Source: Sisyra terminalis
Lineage: Eukaryota; Arthropoda; Insecta; Neuroptera; Sisyridae
Assembly (NCBI GenBank): GCA_958496175.1
Contig: OY292274.1
Coordinates: 62,444,630-62,508,629, forward strand
Length of the DNA stretch: 64,000 nt
Reading direction: 5' to 3'
Shown piece by piece: positions 11,941 to 24,906 of the stretch (positions are counted from its first letter, which is position 1; each line of letters starts with the position of its first letter). The notes under the pieces are model-generated. The model made no database searches and was not told where the DNA came from. It worked only from the letters and a program-made list of their open reading frames with translations. A program made the position numbers and the translations under genes.

Positions 11941-13193
11941 TTAAAAAAATAAATTATTATCTCAAATTTCTGTATGAAAGAATTGAATTTTTCCTAAGCT
12001 ACGATTTTGATTTCAAACAAAACGTTTGAATAATTTAATCATTATAAAATTAATTGACTAAAACCGAAGTTAAAGAAAATTTCCTCGAACTTTTTTGTAC
12101 CTTATAATAAGGTTCAAAGAAAATATGTTATAAAGCCATAAAAACAACCTTTTTTTGTTCGTTTTTTCCCGAAAGGCAAAACACATTATTTTATTTCCAT
12201 CCAAATGAAAAGATAACGTCACTCCAACAACATTCAAAAAAAACCTTTTCCGAAATGAATATTTAATACACTTCTCAAGTCATATTTTTAGGTCTTTTTT
12301 TAAAGGTAATCTTTCGCAGAAAAATGGTAAAATAAACGGTGGAAAACAAATTTGTTGTGGACAAATAACGCGGGTGTCAAACCCACAACCTATTTTCACA
12401 AACCAAAAAAAAAAAAATACCGAAATCAAACAGATTTTCTCTTTTGTCATGGAAAAGATATTCCTAAAGATTTTTTTTTCTGATAAACTCAACTTTTATT
12501 CATTCGTACCCTATATATTTAGATATATAGGTTGTATATAGTGAATAATGATAAGTTTGTTAAATCTAAATTAAAGGCTGAATGTCAAGCCCTTCTTTGT
12601 TATCAATAATACTCTCTGATATCTCAACTACCGTCGTCATTTCACTGTGTTATATACAATCTTTGAGCTGATTTCTATATATAAACTTTTCTGTTGACTT
12701 GCAAATTTATCTGTTAAACCCTCTGCTTATTTAGTTCAACAGTTATAAATTATACTTTTTCCCACATGAAAATTCTAAAATATTTTTCGTGGAAATTCAA
12801 TAAAAATAAAAAAACATAATTATTTTTCAATTTAGTTTTACTTATTTTACTATTTCCCGTAGCTTAATAAATTTCAGTATTTGTTATCCTTACGATCATG
12901 ACTTCAAGTTGAACTTTCATAAAGTTTTCTTGTTTCCCTTGGCATTATTTAAAAGTTCAAATTTCCTTCAAGATATATTCATAATTAAATTAACTTGATT
13001 GAATTAATTGATTCTTATTTAACAGAGTGTAAATAGATATGAGCAAGTCAGCCATTATATTATAGAATGAGCTTTTGCTATAAGTTTCAGCATTGAGATA
13101 TATTGTTCTTATTTAACTATACATTTATCGTCAAGAACACATTTCATATTGAATTTTTGAATTCAAGTAAATTTTTATGCCTCATTTTACACT
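11941..13193. other. No recognised feature
   Basis: AT-rich DNA with no credible frame. No second copy noticed. Confidence 0.5.
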
Positions 13194-13201
13194 ATATTCA
13201 G

Positions 13202-14018
13202 TAGACGATTCAAAAAAAACGCTGATTTTTTTTTCTTAATAATATCGAAAATATTGTTGGGAATGACAAAAAAAATCCTTTGAAAGTTTAAGCTCTTAAT
13301 ATTAATATTAAGTGGTGCCGCATCGCAAATTTCGAGATTCCTTTTAAATAACATGGGGAACAATATTCTCTTACACTTTGGAATTTTAAAGCTCACATTG
13401 GTGACAATATTTCGCAATAACCAAGGTATATTTTTGTAGAAAATTGAACGATCTACAAAAAAGGTCTTGTACTAGTTTTTGGTATATTCCATCAAAAGTT
13501 ATGCGAGGTCAAAGTTGAACTAAAGAGAAATTTTAATATTTTTTCAATTTTTTTGAAACCTGTGAAAAATATCAAAAACTTTGATAGAGATTAGTTAAAG
13601 AAAATAAAGTGCTCTACCAAAAATGTTCTATAAAATTTTCTCATAAAATTGATGGTTGCGTCAAAAAATTGAAAAAGTATTAAAATTTCTCTTTAGTTCA
13701 ACTTTGACCTCGAATAAATTTTGAAGGAATAAACATACCAAAAACTTGTATAAGATCTTTTTTGTATATCGTTTAATTTTCTACAAGAATATGCCATGGT
13801 TATTCCGAAATATTGTCACCAACGTGAGCTATAAAATTCCAAAGTGCGAGAGAATATTGTTCCCATGTTATTTAAATGGAAAATCGAAATTTTCGATGTG
13901 GCACCTCTTAATATTAATATTAAGAGCTTAAACTTTCAAAGGATTTTTTTTTCATTCCCAATAATATTTTCGATATAATAAAGAAAAAAAAAATCATCAT
14001 TTTTTTTGAATCAGTCTA
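13202..14018. mobile_element. Long inverted-repeat MITE with 8-bp target duplication
   Basis: The arms (about 13202-13600 and 13640-14018) are reverse complements for nearly their full length. The flanks carry a perfect 8-bp duplication ATATTCAG (13194-13201, 14019-14026). Each arm contains the palindromic word CTTAATATTAATATTAAG next to AGCTTAAACTTTCAAAGGAT, shared with 34205-34997, 44820-45142 and 53990-54985. The 8-bp duplication and TAG-type ends suggest a hAT source. No coding capacity. Confidence 0.78.
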
Positions 14019-14026
14019 ATATTCAG

Positions 14027-16069
14027 TAGCTTTAAAGTTTTTTCTTAATTTCTAATAGGTTTTTCGACGCACCAAATACCAAACCTGTGAAAAAAACGAT
14101 TCATTTCATGTTATTTTTTCAAATTTTTATATTCAAAGTGATTTATTAGTTTATCACTCGATAGAATTTTGTATTTTCTTTCCACAGGAATAAATAAAAG
14201 TCATTATAATTAGACTTAACAGATTAATACTTTAGGCCGACGATATGAAGATTATATTTGTCTTTTTTAAGAAAGTATTAATTTATATATGAACCGTTTA
14301 TTTTGAAAGTGAGTTAAGTCCATTTCAAGAACAATCCCAATAGTGTTATCATTTTTAACCATAGATAGTAAGGAGGAGGCAATAATTGGCGATTTTGTTA
14401 ACAACTAAAATGAAATCAGTAATTTGTCAAAACTTAGCAGTTAAATAATTAGCATACTTCGTTCTAGTTACAAGAAGTAGAATCACCATATAGACTGACC
14501 TTGAAATAGACTTACGCCACTTTCAAAATAAACGAGTTTTTTTTTATTATATTTAAACTGTTCTTGTTTTAAAGTCGTATTGATATTTTTGATTATTCTA
14601 AGGAACCCGAAATTGCGTTCTTCCTAGAACCTCCAAAGCTTCCAAATATGTAAATCTGGCCCTGCATGCAGTCCTCAAAATCACTTGTGTTTTGATTCAC
14701 TTTTTTAGACATTTTTTTTTTTTTTTTTTGGTAAATACTTCTTTATTGATATTTTTTGGATCAGATATGTCTATATATCTCTAACAAAATTTTAGACATA
14801 TATTATTTTTTTTTTAATACGTTTCATCAAAATGAAGTTTAAATACGTCTTATTTTTCAATTTTTATCTTTGGTATTTTAAATATTTTGCCCTTGTATTT
14901 ACGGTTCAATTCATTAGTAAGCGTTTAATTCATATGACAGACTACTCCAGGTACTTGACAGAAAAATAAAAACCAAGAATCGATAAAAAATTAAATGAAG
15001 AAAATATTTTTCCAGCTAGAACAACCACTTGTTGGTAAGTTTTTGATTCATTTTCAACCTGAAAACCGTTTTTTTTCCATTCCTTTTCATTTATTCTTTT
15101 ACAAAAGAATACAAAAATATTCAAATTTCTCAACATTTTTTCCATATAAAATTCAAAGAAAAATATTGTACGGATTCATAAGATATGGTTTGTATATAGT
15201 GTGTTCCACATTACCGAATTTAAAATTCAATTTATTTTTGATTTGAAAAAAAAAATGTAAGAAAAATACTCTGCATTGTGCGTGAAGCATGTTGAGAAGA
15301 GAAAAAAAAAAGGAGAAGTTAACACGATTTTAATGTTGAATTGAAGGAGCAAATTTGCTTCATAAACATAATTTCAAATGACAAATTACCAACATTTGCT
15401 TGTTAGTTCATAAACGAACGACACAAATACATTTATCACATATGTTGTTCGCATCGTCTGAAAAACTGATATTAGTTTTTGAAAGTTTTCAGTCTCGTCA
15501 CAATATTTCAAATGTGTCATTTATCAAAATGAGCTTCAGAGGTTATCAAATGTATAAGGTGGAAAATGAGGTCTTTGTGTTATACGGAATATATTCGCAA
15601 ATTTTAACATAGTTTTTAGACTTATAAAAGAACATTTCTACTGTGAGTTGCATTAAAATTTTTTGGTAAAAAGCTATTCATAAAATTGAAGGTTTATTTG
15701 TGTAATTGGAAAATATCTTTTCATATTCACTCGGCTGTATTCCTTCTCATTGTTGTTTTTTTACTCTTTATTATTCTCTTGTTTCAGTGACATGGAATTG
15801 TGGGGTTGTTTATCTTGATCATATATCCTTAATACCAATGGAGTTGTTTCATCCCATTTCTCAAATTGTATTTGATAGAAGAAAATTTTAAAATGATCTT
15901 TTTTCGACTCCGTAAGATACTTTTCCTAATTTTAATCCCCAGAATTGTTTCTTATATGAGCAGTACTCATAAAATATCAAAATTCTTGTCCTTTCTGTTT
16001 AAAAAATATAAGCGACTTTAAAGGTATAACCTATATTTACCGAAATATAAGTTTGGGTAACTTTCTTTG
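14027..16069. other. No recognised feature
   Basis: AT-rich with long T runs (14710-14730). A short word ACTTTAGGCCGACGA near 14230 recurs near 23038. No gene or complete repeat recognised. Confidence 0.45.
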
Positions 16070-17097
16070 AGTCAGGATTTCTCAAGCGGGCCACTAAAAA
16101 TCGACTATTCGCATTTAGTATTTCTATGAGCATATTTGGGTAGCTTTATAGGTTGAAAGTAATACCCTAAAACGATTTTTGAAAATTTTAATTTTTCAAA
16201 AATTTATGAGCGAGTAAAAATTTCGAGTACTTTTTTTTTTTAAATTATAATATATCAGTAAATAATGACTGGATTTTAGTGAAACTCGGTTTGTGTGCTA
16301 AGGAATAGCAGAGGAATAGAAATAAAATAGTTAACGTTAAAAAATTGTTTATAATTAATTAGTTTTATAATAAACAAATGGCAATTTAACTAACTTCTCG
16401 GTGTTGTAGAAAAAAATTTTTTTTATACAAAATATTCGTTGAACTAGTAACTAAATGATGGCACAAGAAAATTTTAGTGCTCTCTTACCAGGAAAAAGAT
16501 ATGAAAAAGAAATAAGTTCTATATTTTAATAAATATTCAATAATTTAATTTATTTTTAAAGTTTTATTTAGCCTGGAAAACTACAGAAGGTAGAAGTATG
16601 TTCGATAGCTCGGTGTAGGCGTAGCGCGTCCACCTCGGCCGCTGTCTAGCACATTCAATTGTTCATATCTTTTTCCTGGTAAGAGAGCACTGCAATTTTC
16701 TTGTGCCATCATTTAGTTAATAGTTCAACGAATATTTTTATAAAAATTTTTTTTTCTACAACACCGAGAAATTAGTTAAATTGCCATTTGTTTATTATAA
16801 AACTAATTAATTATAAACAATTTTTTTTACGTTAACTATTTTATTTCTATTCCTCTGCTATTCCTTAGCACACAAACCGAGTTTCATTAAAATCCAGTAA
16901 TTATTTACTGATATATTATAATTTAAATAAAAAGTACTCGAAATTTTTACTCGCTCATAAATTTTTGAAAAATTTAAATTTTCAAAAATCGTTTTAGGGT
17001 ATTACTTTCAACCTATAAAGCTACCAAAATATGCTCATAGATATATTAAATGCGAAAAGTCGATTTTTAGTGCCCGCTTGAGAAATCCTGACTATAG
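16070..17097. mobile_element. Long inverted-repeat element with GC-rich centre
   Basis: Arms of about 430 bp (16070-16510 and 16668-17097) are reverse complements, beginning AGTCAGGATTTCTCAAGCGG and ending with its complement. Inner arm ends share CTCTTACCAGGAAAAAGATATG. The centre (16515-16665) is much GC-richer than the rest and contains a tRNA-like word on the minus strand (see findings). No clear target duplication and no protein. Confidence 0.78.
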
Positions 17098-17187
17098 TTT
17101 CGTGATCTTTATCTGGTGTGTAGGCTTGTCAAAAAGATTAGTTGATGACTATGGGTTCGTACATACATTATTAGCTTTCAGAAAGAA

Positions 17188-17989
17188 GTATATGTTTTAA
17201 ATTTAAGCTTTGAATAACAATTAGTCCAGAGTATATGTTGTTTTGTGTAAAATCCTCTTTTTGCCAAGTATATGTCATATATTAAATGGTTAAATACCTT
17301 ATATTCACCTACTGAAGTATGCATTATTTTGACATTTTGTGCTTGCAATACCTCTGCTCCTAGTCAAATCTCAAACTCCAAATTTTAGGTGCATAATACT
17401 ATCATACAGTATTATAATGAGGTGATATTTCAGATTTTTATCTGGTCCTCCACCAAAGATATTGCGCTCAGAAAATTGCAAATTTGGAAAATTTCCAAAT
17501 TTTGTTATTTTTTATTTTAAAAAGGCTTAAAGTCTCAGACCTCAAATGTTGTTTTTGAATACAACTAGTACCTAATTGTTTGAAAAAAAAGTTTTAACGG
17601 GTAGACTCTTTCCCTTCCTTCACAATCTTTCCGTGAAATTTGGAGTTTTTACAAATGAGAGCTAAAAATTTTGGCTGAAATTTCACCCCTTAGAATTACA
17701 TTGAGGTGAAAATGTCTTGTTACAACCTTATAGCTTATATTTTTATGAAGACACTGCTTTTAGTTTCATTTTGATAGGACAAATAGGGCCTAAGATAATC
17801 AAGTTTCTGCTAACCCTTAAAAGTGCAAAAATGTAAAACTAATATGACCACCACTGGAAAATTAAAAACAATAAAATTAAAATAATGATGAATTTGAACT
17901 ACCAATATGTTGGGGTGACCGCAAAAAAAATCAGAATTAAAAAAAATAATCAAGCGACCAGTGCTGGACCGACTGAATTGGACTGACCC
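17188..17989 (+). repeat. Unclassified dispersed repeat, copy a
   Basis: About 800 bp matching 30643-29830 on the opposite strand along its whole length, including the end CAGTGCTGGACCGACTGAAT. A fragment of the same end recurs at 52700-52726. It is non-coding with no visible terminal inverted repeats. The class is not known to me. Confidence 0.7.
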
Positions 17990-20246
17990 CGACGCCACCT
18001 CGATATTTTAACGAAAGTAAAATTTTTAATTATTATTCTTTTCGGTTTCCAACAGTGACTTTGCTTTGACTTGATTAAAACATAATTTAATAGTATATGA
18101 AATTTAGTGGTTTTTCAGGATTTATTATTAGGTTTTAGCTAATTTAAACAGTAAACTGGTTATAGCGTAGTAAAAACACTTGAACGTAACTGGGGTTAAA
18201 AGGTCCACGTGGATCTTTTCCATAGCCAGCCACGTAAAAGTTAGATCCAACGCAATTTTTGCAAGCAATGGACCCATGAAAATTGTATTTCTAACCGAGG
18301 GTTTATTTACTTCGTTTGTTATAATTGTGATTCAGGAAATGATAAGTTTGATTAAGTTAAGATAAAGGTATAAAAAATATTACTTAAGTTACAATTAAAG
18401 TCAATATTTCTATAAAGAAAGAAGAGTTTTATGTTATGTTTAAAATGACTGTTATTAAATTTTTCAAATGAAAATCCAGAAATATTTCATTGATTTAAAT
18501 ACTGTTAGTAATTCATATCATCTGTCATATACTTAAAATAAATACAGGACCATTTTACCCCTTAGCCATCCCTTTTTGTCCCTACTAAGGAGCAAAAAGA
18601 GACAGACTACAAGGTCTAGAAAAAATGTAATATAACAAATTTCTATATGGATGATTCCATTAAAAATTAAATCTAACATGGCCAGATATTTGTTTGTTTG
18701 GCTAGCATTATACGTTTCAAATTAATAGGGTTGGTTTTCTCAATATAATACGGAATAGTAAAATTGGACCTTTAAAACCCACCCTACCCTAGCCTTTAAA
18801 GCATTGCCTCACTATGTCCCAAACATAAGATAAGCACAATCCTAAACTTTTAATCAAAAATTTGTCAAAAAAATTGTTTATGATTATAATTAATCAATTA
18901 AAAACAAAAACGTTTAATAAACAATCAAAATTTCAAACTTTGTAATCAAAGTGCCATTAATATTACCTATATATTTTTCTTAATCTACAGACTTCAATTA
19001 ACGGATTTCGTGATACTTTTGCACCAAAAGTCTTAACTATAACAAAGTCATACCAATCCCAAAGAAGAAAAAATAATCTCTTTGTTATTAAAATTTTCAA
19101 TAAAATTATTATAATTTTACAAATTGTAATCAGGCAATTATTGAATTATTCAGCTAGAAAATCACAATTAGGTAGACCAACAATGATGTAAGTTTAAACA
19201 AAAAAATAACATGATACGATTAGTGATAATTAAAATCTCAAAATATAAATGATTGAAATTTTTCAAATTGAATTCAATTTGTTCAGTCAAGCTTCACAAT
19301 ATGAACTCTTCATAACAATGAAAAAATAATTATTTTAGATTTAATTTCAATTTGATTGAAATATTATGTAAATTTTTAATTAAACATTGCCTCAATTGTT
19401 ATAATACATTTCATCAAATCCAACAGACTGCAAAATGAAAAAGTTAATAAGATTTAATCTACTCCTTAAAATAGCCTTTTTCAACCGAAATATATTATAT
19501 GTATTCTCTATTAATTCTAAATTATTATAAGAGATTCACAATTGACTTTACATTAAAAAAGTTTGCATAGAGCTTATTAGAAAAAAAAAATTTTATTGTG
19601 AAATAAAATATTAACTATAAGTACCGTACCCAATTTTCCTATTCATTCAATTTAATTTGACGGTTTTCAGTAAATGCAACAATTTTATTTAGTTCACTAA
19701 AATATTCAATTTTAAAATATTTTATTCATAGTCATCCGAATAAACTAAAAAAAGAAAAAATAAAGCTATTTTTTTTTTGGCAAGCTGCCGTCTTTGGTAA
19801 ACTTTAAACGTTGCAAATGGTTTTTTTTTTCAAGTTTACGAGCCTCATATTAAATGAAAGTTTTTGTAAAGAAAAGAGTTACGAGATGTAGACGGTACAA
19901 GGTATATTTTAAAATTTAAATGGAATTTAAATGACATGATATTTGTATGAATTTAATGGCATAGCGATGAAAAAAATCGGGATATACTTTGTTAAAATTG
20001 CTCCTGAATTTAACAAGTCATTTGTTACGGGAATCATTTTATAAGATACTGTTTTTTAACAAATATTTCAGCGATTTCATTCCTGTTTCAATTAATATTT
20101 TTGAAAAAGTATCTTTTATAAGCTTTTTCTGGTTTATTAATTTTCGTCAGTTATTATCTTAACTACAACTGCTGGTTTTGTTCAGAAACCTAAAAATGAT
20201 TTTTTTAATCAAAATAATTTTTTTCCGCTGACTTTGAACAGTTATA
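17990..20246. other. No recognised feature
   Basis: AT-rich. A small, more balanced patch at 18180-18300 (on the minus strand it reads GPLLAKIALDLTFTWLAMEK) might be an old coding fragment but was not identified. Confidence 0.45.
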
Positions 20247-21291
20247 CTGTGTATACAATATATAGAATATATTGGGGTCCAATTTATGTAGTACTAACTG
20301 GTCCCCGCAACTTCGTCTGCGTAACGTAGGTGTAGAGTATATTTTCTTTTTAGCTTTGCTATTTGTAGTGGTATATGAAAATTTTTATTTTTCTTATTTC
20401 TTTTACGAAAAATATAATCATACTTAAAAACACTATTTTGTCAACTTTAAAAAGACACATTCAATAAACTGTTGCAAAGAATAAAATTGTTCTATGTAAT
20501 AATCAATTAATTTTCAAAAAATATTTATAAATATCTAAAAAGAGTATGTCTCTTGCATATAGCTACGGTAGGTATATCTACCGTAGACCAAATAATCTGT
20601 AATTCAATCAGCATCTATACATAAATAAAAAATTTCGCCAAGTTCAATAAAGTTGGTCTTAATTATAAGTAAAATGGAGTGCCAATGCGACATTTTTCAA
20701 ATAACTTACATTTTTAAACTTGTGATATCTTTCGAATGAAATGTTCAAATTGAATAACTCAAAAAGTTATATAGTGGTATTGAAGCAAACTTAAATATGA
20801 AGTCATTTATTTTGATAAGGATTAATCCCAAAGTATAAATAAAAGAGCTTTTATAGCGGGGGCATTTATATATATTTTTTAAAATGAAAAAACACTTATT
20901 GTGACATAACCAAAATAGTTAGACATATGCTGTCGCTCTATTTTTTGTAGATAATGATATGTTCTGCATAATCGTAGTACATTATTTTGTTCTATAACCA
21001 ATAGTTTTCGCAGCGCACGCGATAAAAGAATGTTTTTTGGTAATTTTTTCAGACCTTGGGTTACATTATTGAAGTTTTAGTATGGATCCCTAACTTTTTT
21101 GAAAATGTAATATAGCCTATGTTCACCGGAAATAGTGTAACTTCCCAACAGTGAAAGAATTTTTCAAATCGGTCAAGTAGTTTCGGAGCCTATTCAAAGC
21201 AAACAAACAATCAAATCTTTCTTCTTTATAATAATAGATAGATTATACTACACAAATTGGACCGCAATATATTCTATATATTGTATACACA
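20247..21291. mobile_element. Palindromic TA-type MITE split by an RTE-like repeat
   Basis: The left arm (20247-20297) starts CTGTGTATACAATATATAGA and continues through CCAATTTATGTAGTA. The right arm (21241-21291) is its reverse complement. A TA precedes the left end. It is the same family as 40458-40699. The space between the arms is filled by the RTE-like repeat at 20298-21240. Confidence 0.72.
20298..21240 (+). mobile_element. RTE-like non-LTR 3' region, copy A
   Basis: Begins with CCCCGCAACTTCGTCTGCGT and ends with AAATCGGTCAAGTAGTTTCG, a run of CAAACAAACAATCAAATCTT and TTTATAATAATAGATAGAT. This layout (CGACTTCGTC-type start, AAATCGGTC near the end, short tandem 3' end) is common in RTE-type elements and their SINE-like derivatives in insects. 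Near-identical copies are at 49203-50114 (minus) and 56035-56974 (plus). No reverse transcriptase is present. Confidence 0.6.
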
Positions 21292-22960
21292 AATTTTTTA
21301 ATGTTTCAAAACAAAATTATTTCATCCCCATAAAAATTCATTAATATTGGAAAAAAAAACAAGTAAAAAATGGAAAAACTAGATAAAATAATGGTTATTA
21401 ATTATCACGAAGTACTTTTCAGCAACAGAATCCTTGGCTAAACAAGACCCGATACGCACTTGTTGGCTTTTTGCATTCATAAATCATTTAACTATAGTCG
21501 TGTTTTACATATTTTAAAATTTAAATTTCTAATGCTAACGAATATTTAATCTGTTTTTCATTGCAAATGTTTTTATAATTGGATTGAAATCGTTAAGTAT
21601 TAGATATATTTTTTCCTTATCTAACCTTAAACGATCCATAAAAAGCTTCAATATTTTTATACGGTTTTTCATTTACTTTACAAATAAAAAGCAAAATTTT
21701 CTAGCATAATTGTTCTTAGATTTTCACACAACTCTTATTCATTGCAATGATTTTTAATCAAAAATTTGAAAATTTACAAGAACCATTAGTTCTTATCGTT
21801 TAAAAGAGGTATTTCGTTTACCAAAAGAGTAAAGGAGTTCTTTTACAATGAAATAGATATTAAATAAAAGAATATAAATCATAAAGCTCTACTGGAGGTA
21901 AAGTGCAATAGTGAAAATTATAGATGGATAATATAGATATACATAAGAATTGCATTGCTGAACGATTGATCTGCAGAAGATTTATCCTAGAAATGAATGA
22001 ATATCGGTAATAGCCGTGTTATTGGTTTGAATTTTTATTCCAATTAAACTGATTTAAACGTTATCCTGCTGTTTTATAAAAAAGCTAGGAATTAAGTAAA
22101 ATTTTTGAATGAGACAAAATTCGAAGGAAATTAAGTTAATATGCTTGATTCGTCGACAAGAACACTGCCATTACCGAGATTCAAAAATTGTTTGGAAAAT
22201 TCTTCAGTAGATGGATCATTCTGCAACGCAACTCATGTTGCCAGCTGAAATTTTTTTACATTGTATCACAAATTTTATGGTTTTAAGCAGGAGAATATTT
22301 TATTGGTAGAATCAAAACTTGGAATGATTGGCAATGTTTGGGAGAAATCGCCAATCAGTAAAATCATTGCGCCTTCAAAACAAAGTCAGTTATTGCGTCG
22401 AACTTCCAATGGTTTCAATGGTTATATGCGTTTCTTAAATTAAAATTACCGACAATATTAAATTGACATATAAGTGTGAGTGACGTGAACTGCCAATTGC
22501 GTAAAATGCCAAACCTAATTTATTTAAAAACTCATTTTATTAATTTTTTTCTGTAAATTGTTAAGATATATTAATAGTTATTCTGCTATTCGGAAGGAAG
22601 ACGAATCTAACAAATCATATATCATCATAATCGGTCCCGTCATTTTTCAAGCTCTAATTGGTCTACTACCGCTACTTTGTATTTTATGCTGAAGAAATCT
22701 GATTTGACAAACTTTGTATGTCAATGTAATGGCAAGATGCTTCAATGGAGAGAATCAATCCGAGGGCAACGCATGAACATAGCTTGAATAAAGCAAATCG
22801 TCAGCCTAAATTCTCAATCTGCTAAGTTCACTTTTAAATTTTTTTGTTTTTTTGTTCCAATAGGAAGGAATAAAAAATTCTATCAAATGACAAACTGATA
22901 AATCTATTTAAATATAAAAATTTCTTAATATGCAAAATGAATCGGAAATCTGCTTTATGT
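21292..22960. other. No recognised feature
   Basis: AT-rich. 21980-22830 is a little less AT-biased and has a 60-residue frame (22261-22443), but neither strand gives a family I can name and no splice context supports it. Confidence 0.4.
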
Positions 22961-22969
22961 AGTAATTTA

Positions 22970-23252
22970 TGTAGCTTATATTTACTTTTTTTGCTTTCCC
23001 TGAAAACACTGTTAAAAAGAATTTAGCAGCTTAACACTTTAGGCCGACGAAATGTGTTGGTTGTCTGGCAATTGAAATAATTGATTTCTTTTTATATAAT
23101 TTTTATTTTCTTTTTATATATTTATTATTCTAATGAAGTATTGAACTTAATTTTGTTCAGTTTATTTTTGATAATTTAAACTAAGTGTAACTAACACATT
23201 CATTTATAAAACACTACGTTCATTGCATGTTAGGCAGTACGAAGTTTGCTGG
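22970..23252 (+). mobile_element. Helitron-like 3' terminus
   Basis: Ends with GTACGAAGTTTGCTGGGTCA followed by GCTAGT. An (A)CGAAGTT.GC.GGGTCAGCTAGT ending is the usual 3' end of many insect Helitrons, which terminate in CTAG followed by the T of the host site. The 5' limit is uncertain; 23032 onward shares ACTTTAGGCCGACGA with 14230. No protein. Confidence 0.5.
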
Positions 23253-23279
23253 GTCAGCTAGTAATAATTATAAAAATAA

Positions 23280-23560
23280 TTATAATTACAGCAATCAGTC
23301 ATTGAAGGACCAACGATTTAAAACATTGGCATACAACAGCTGGCCAATAGTTGAAGTAATGTCTGGCCCATTGCTGTTTGCCATCAATACATGGCCGATA
23401 ATACACGCAATTAATGGACCGACGTTAACATTTCGACTATAAGCCGTTTATCGGCCAATGAAAATTGCCATCGCTGTGCCATTAATCGACATTCTTGGCC
23501 CAGCCATGGCCCAATCTAGGGCCGATTTCCAAACTTTGGGTAGATCAACTGCTCATCTCT
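23280..23560. repeat. TGGCC-rich degenerate short-period repeat
   Basis: At least eight spaced TGGCC(C/A/G)AT-type words (for example TGGCCAATAG, TGGCCCATTG, TGGCCGATAA, TCGGCCAATG, TGGCCCAGCC, TGGCCCAATC) at roughly 20-30-bp spacing make this the GC-richest stretch of the area. Two overlapping open frames cross it but look like by-products. It lies directly after the Helitron-like 3' end. Confidence 0.5.
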
Positions 23561-24904
23561 TGATACGTTCTTTAGTCACATTTACTATTTACTATCGCCA
23601 ATTTTCACAAGAAGACAGCATCATTAAAAAAGAAATAAAAATTCTATTCTATGATCAACTTTTAAATAATCAATATGGTTTATTAAAATATTTTATCTAA
23701 CAAAATGAGACTTTATCTTAATAAAGTGAGATCAGACATTTCATAGTGCAGAAAAAGCCATTAAAAATATTGACAGACGAGTTTGTGTTTACTGCAAAAC
23801 TTGTATTTTAAGCTTGAGCTTTAGTCTTATATGTTCTGAACTTTAAAGCAAAATGTTAATTTAGATACTGTTATATAGTAGTTTTTTTTTATTCTAAAAT
23901 GAAAATGAAAGTCATTATTCGAGAATAAAGTAGCTTAATAAAGAGGTCGTATCATAAAGAGAACATAACGTATTCCATATAATAACAAACAATTTTTAGG
24001 GGAAAATAAAATTAGTAATATAGAAGTTTTTAATGGCATTCTTAAATTTAAAAAACAAATGCTATGAGAGACATGAGGCAACCATTTTGTACGATATAAT
24101 CTGAGTAGTATGACAGATAAAAAGTTATTAAAGAAAAATTATAAGTAACTTTGAAATTTTAAAAGTTTTTCTTTCGAATTTGTTTATAATATTGTATTTT
24201 TCTTCAACTTAATATGTTAGTTTAGTGCTTAATTCAATATTTTTCCAGTCCTGTGCAGGCTCAATAAGGGATAATTGATTTTTTTTTCAATATAAAACCA
24301 ATAACTATCAAACCCTAAAGATAGCAATAAAATTCAAGATTATGTAATTTTTGTAATTCTCGAAAAAAAATCTATTGAGTTTGTTTAATTTAACATAATT
24401 TTCTTTGCGATGAATTATTCAAAGCCATTGAAACATATTTTGGTTTGAATTTTAATTTTCATCCATCCCTATCCGTAAAAAAACCGGTCCTATCCCGATT
24501 TATTATAATAAACGATAGCTTTTTTACGTTTCTTTTGATTGTCATTCACGAATTTTTCACAGAAAACTCATTTCTTGTTTTTCTTTGCGTGTTAAAATTG
24601 TTGTCTTAATCCATTAGATGCAATACATTGAAGCAAAAGAATAACAACTTTTTATGATAAATTCCTGTCTTCCCTTTTTCTATCCATTGCAACATTGTTT
24701 TTTTTTTTGCTTCAGCAAACAAATGATTTTATATTTCACCAGGTTTTCATATTTTAATCAATATCGAGGATCAGAGAATCACAATGTAAGGACAAAAGTA
24801 ACCCAGTTTTTATCAATTACCACAATATTGACAACTGGTTGAAAATTTACCATTAATTTAAATAAATTACCTTCAATCTATTAATTGGATAATCAAAAAA
24901 TTAG
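23561..24904. other. No recognised feature
   Basis: AT-rich DNA without credible frames or recognised repeats. Confidence 0.5.
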
Positions 24905-24906
24905 TA

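Noticed and set aside
16590..16670. Functional tRNA gene
   Set aside because: Only an A-box-like word and a poor B box are present; no cloverleaf could be drawn.
16058..17110. Target duplication of the 16070 foldback
   Set aside because: Flanks are only loosely similar (ACTTTCTTTG versus TAGTTTCGTG); not supported.
18180..18365. Possible coding fragment on either strand
   Set aside because: Neither strand gives a recognisable domain, and no splice signals bound it convincingly.
23227..23700. Two overlapping frames of 71 and 80 residues
   Set aside because: They cross a Helitron 3' end and the TGGCC-rich repeat; Pro/Trp-rich content comes from the repeated word.
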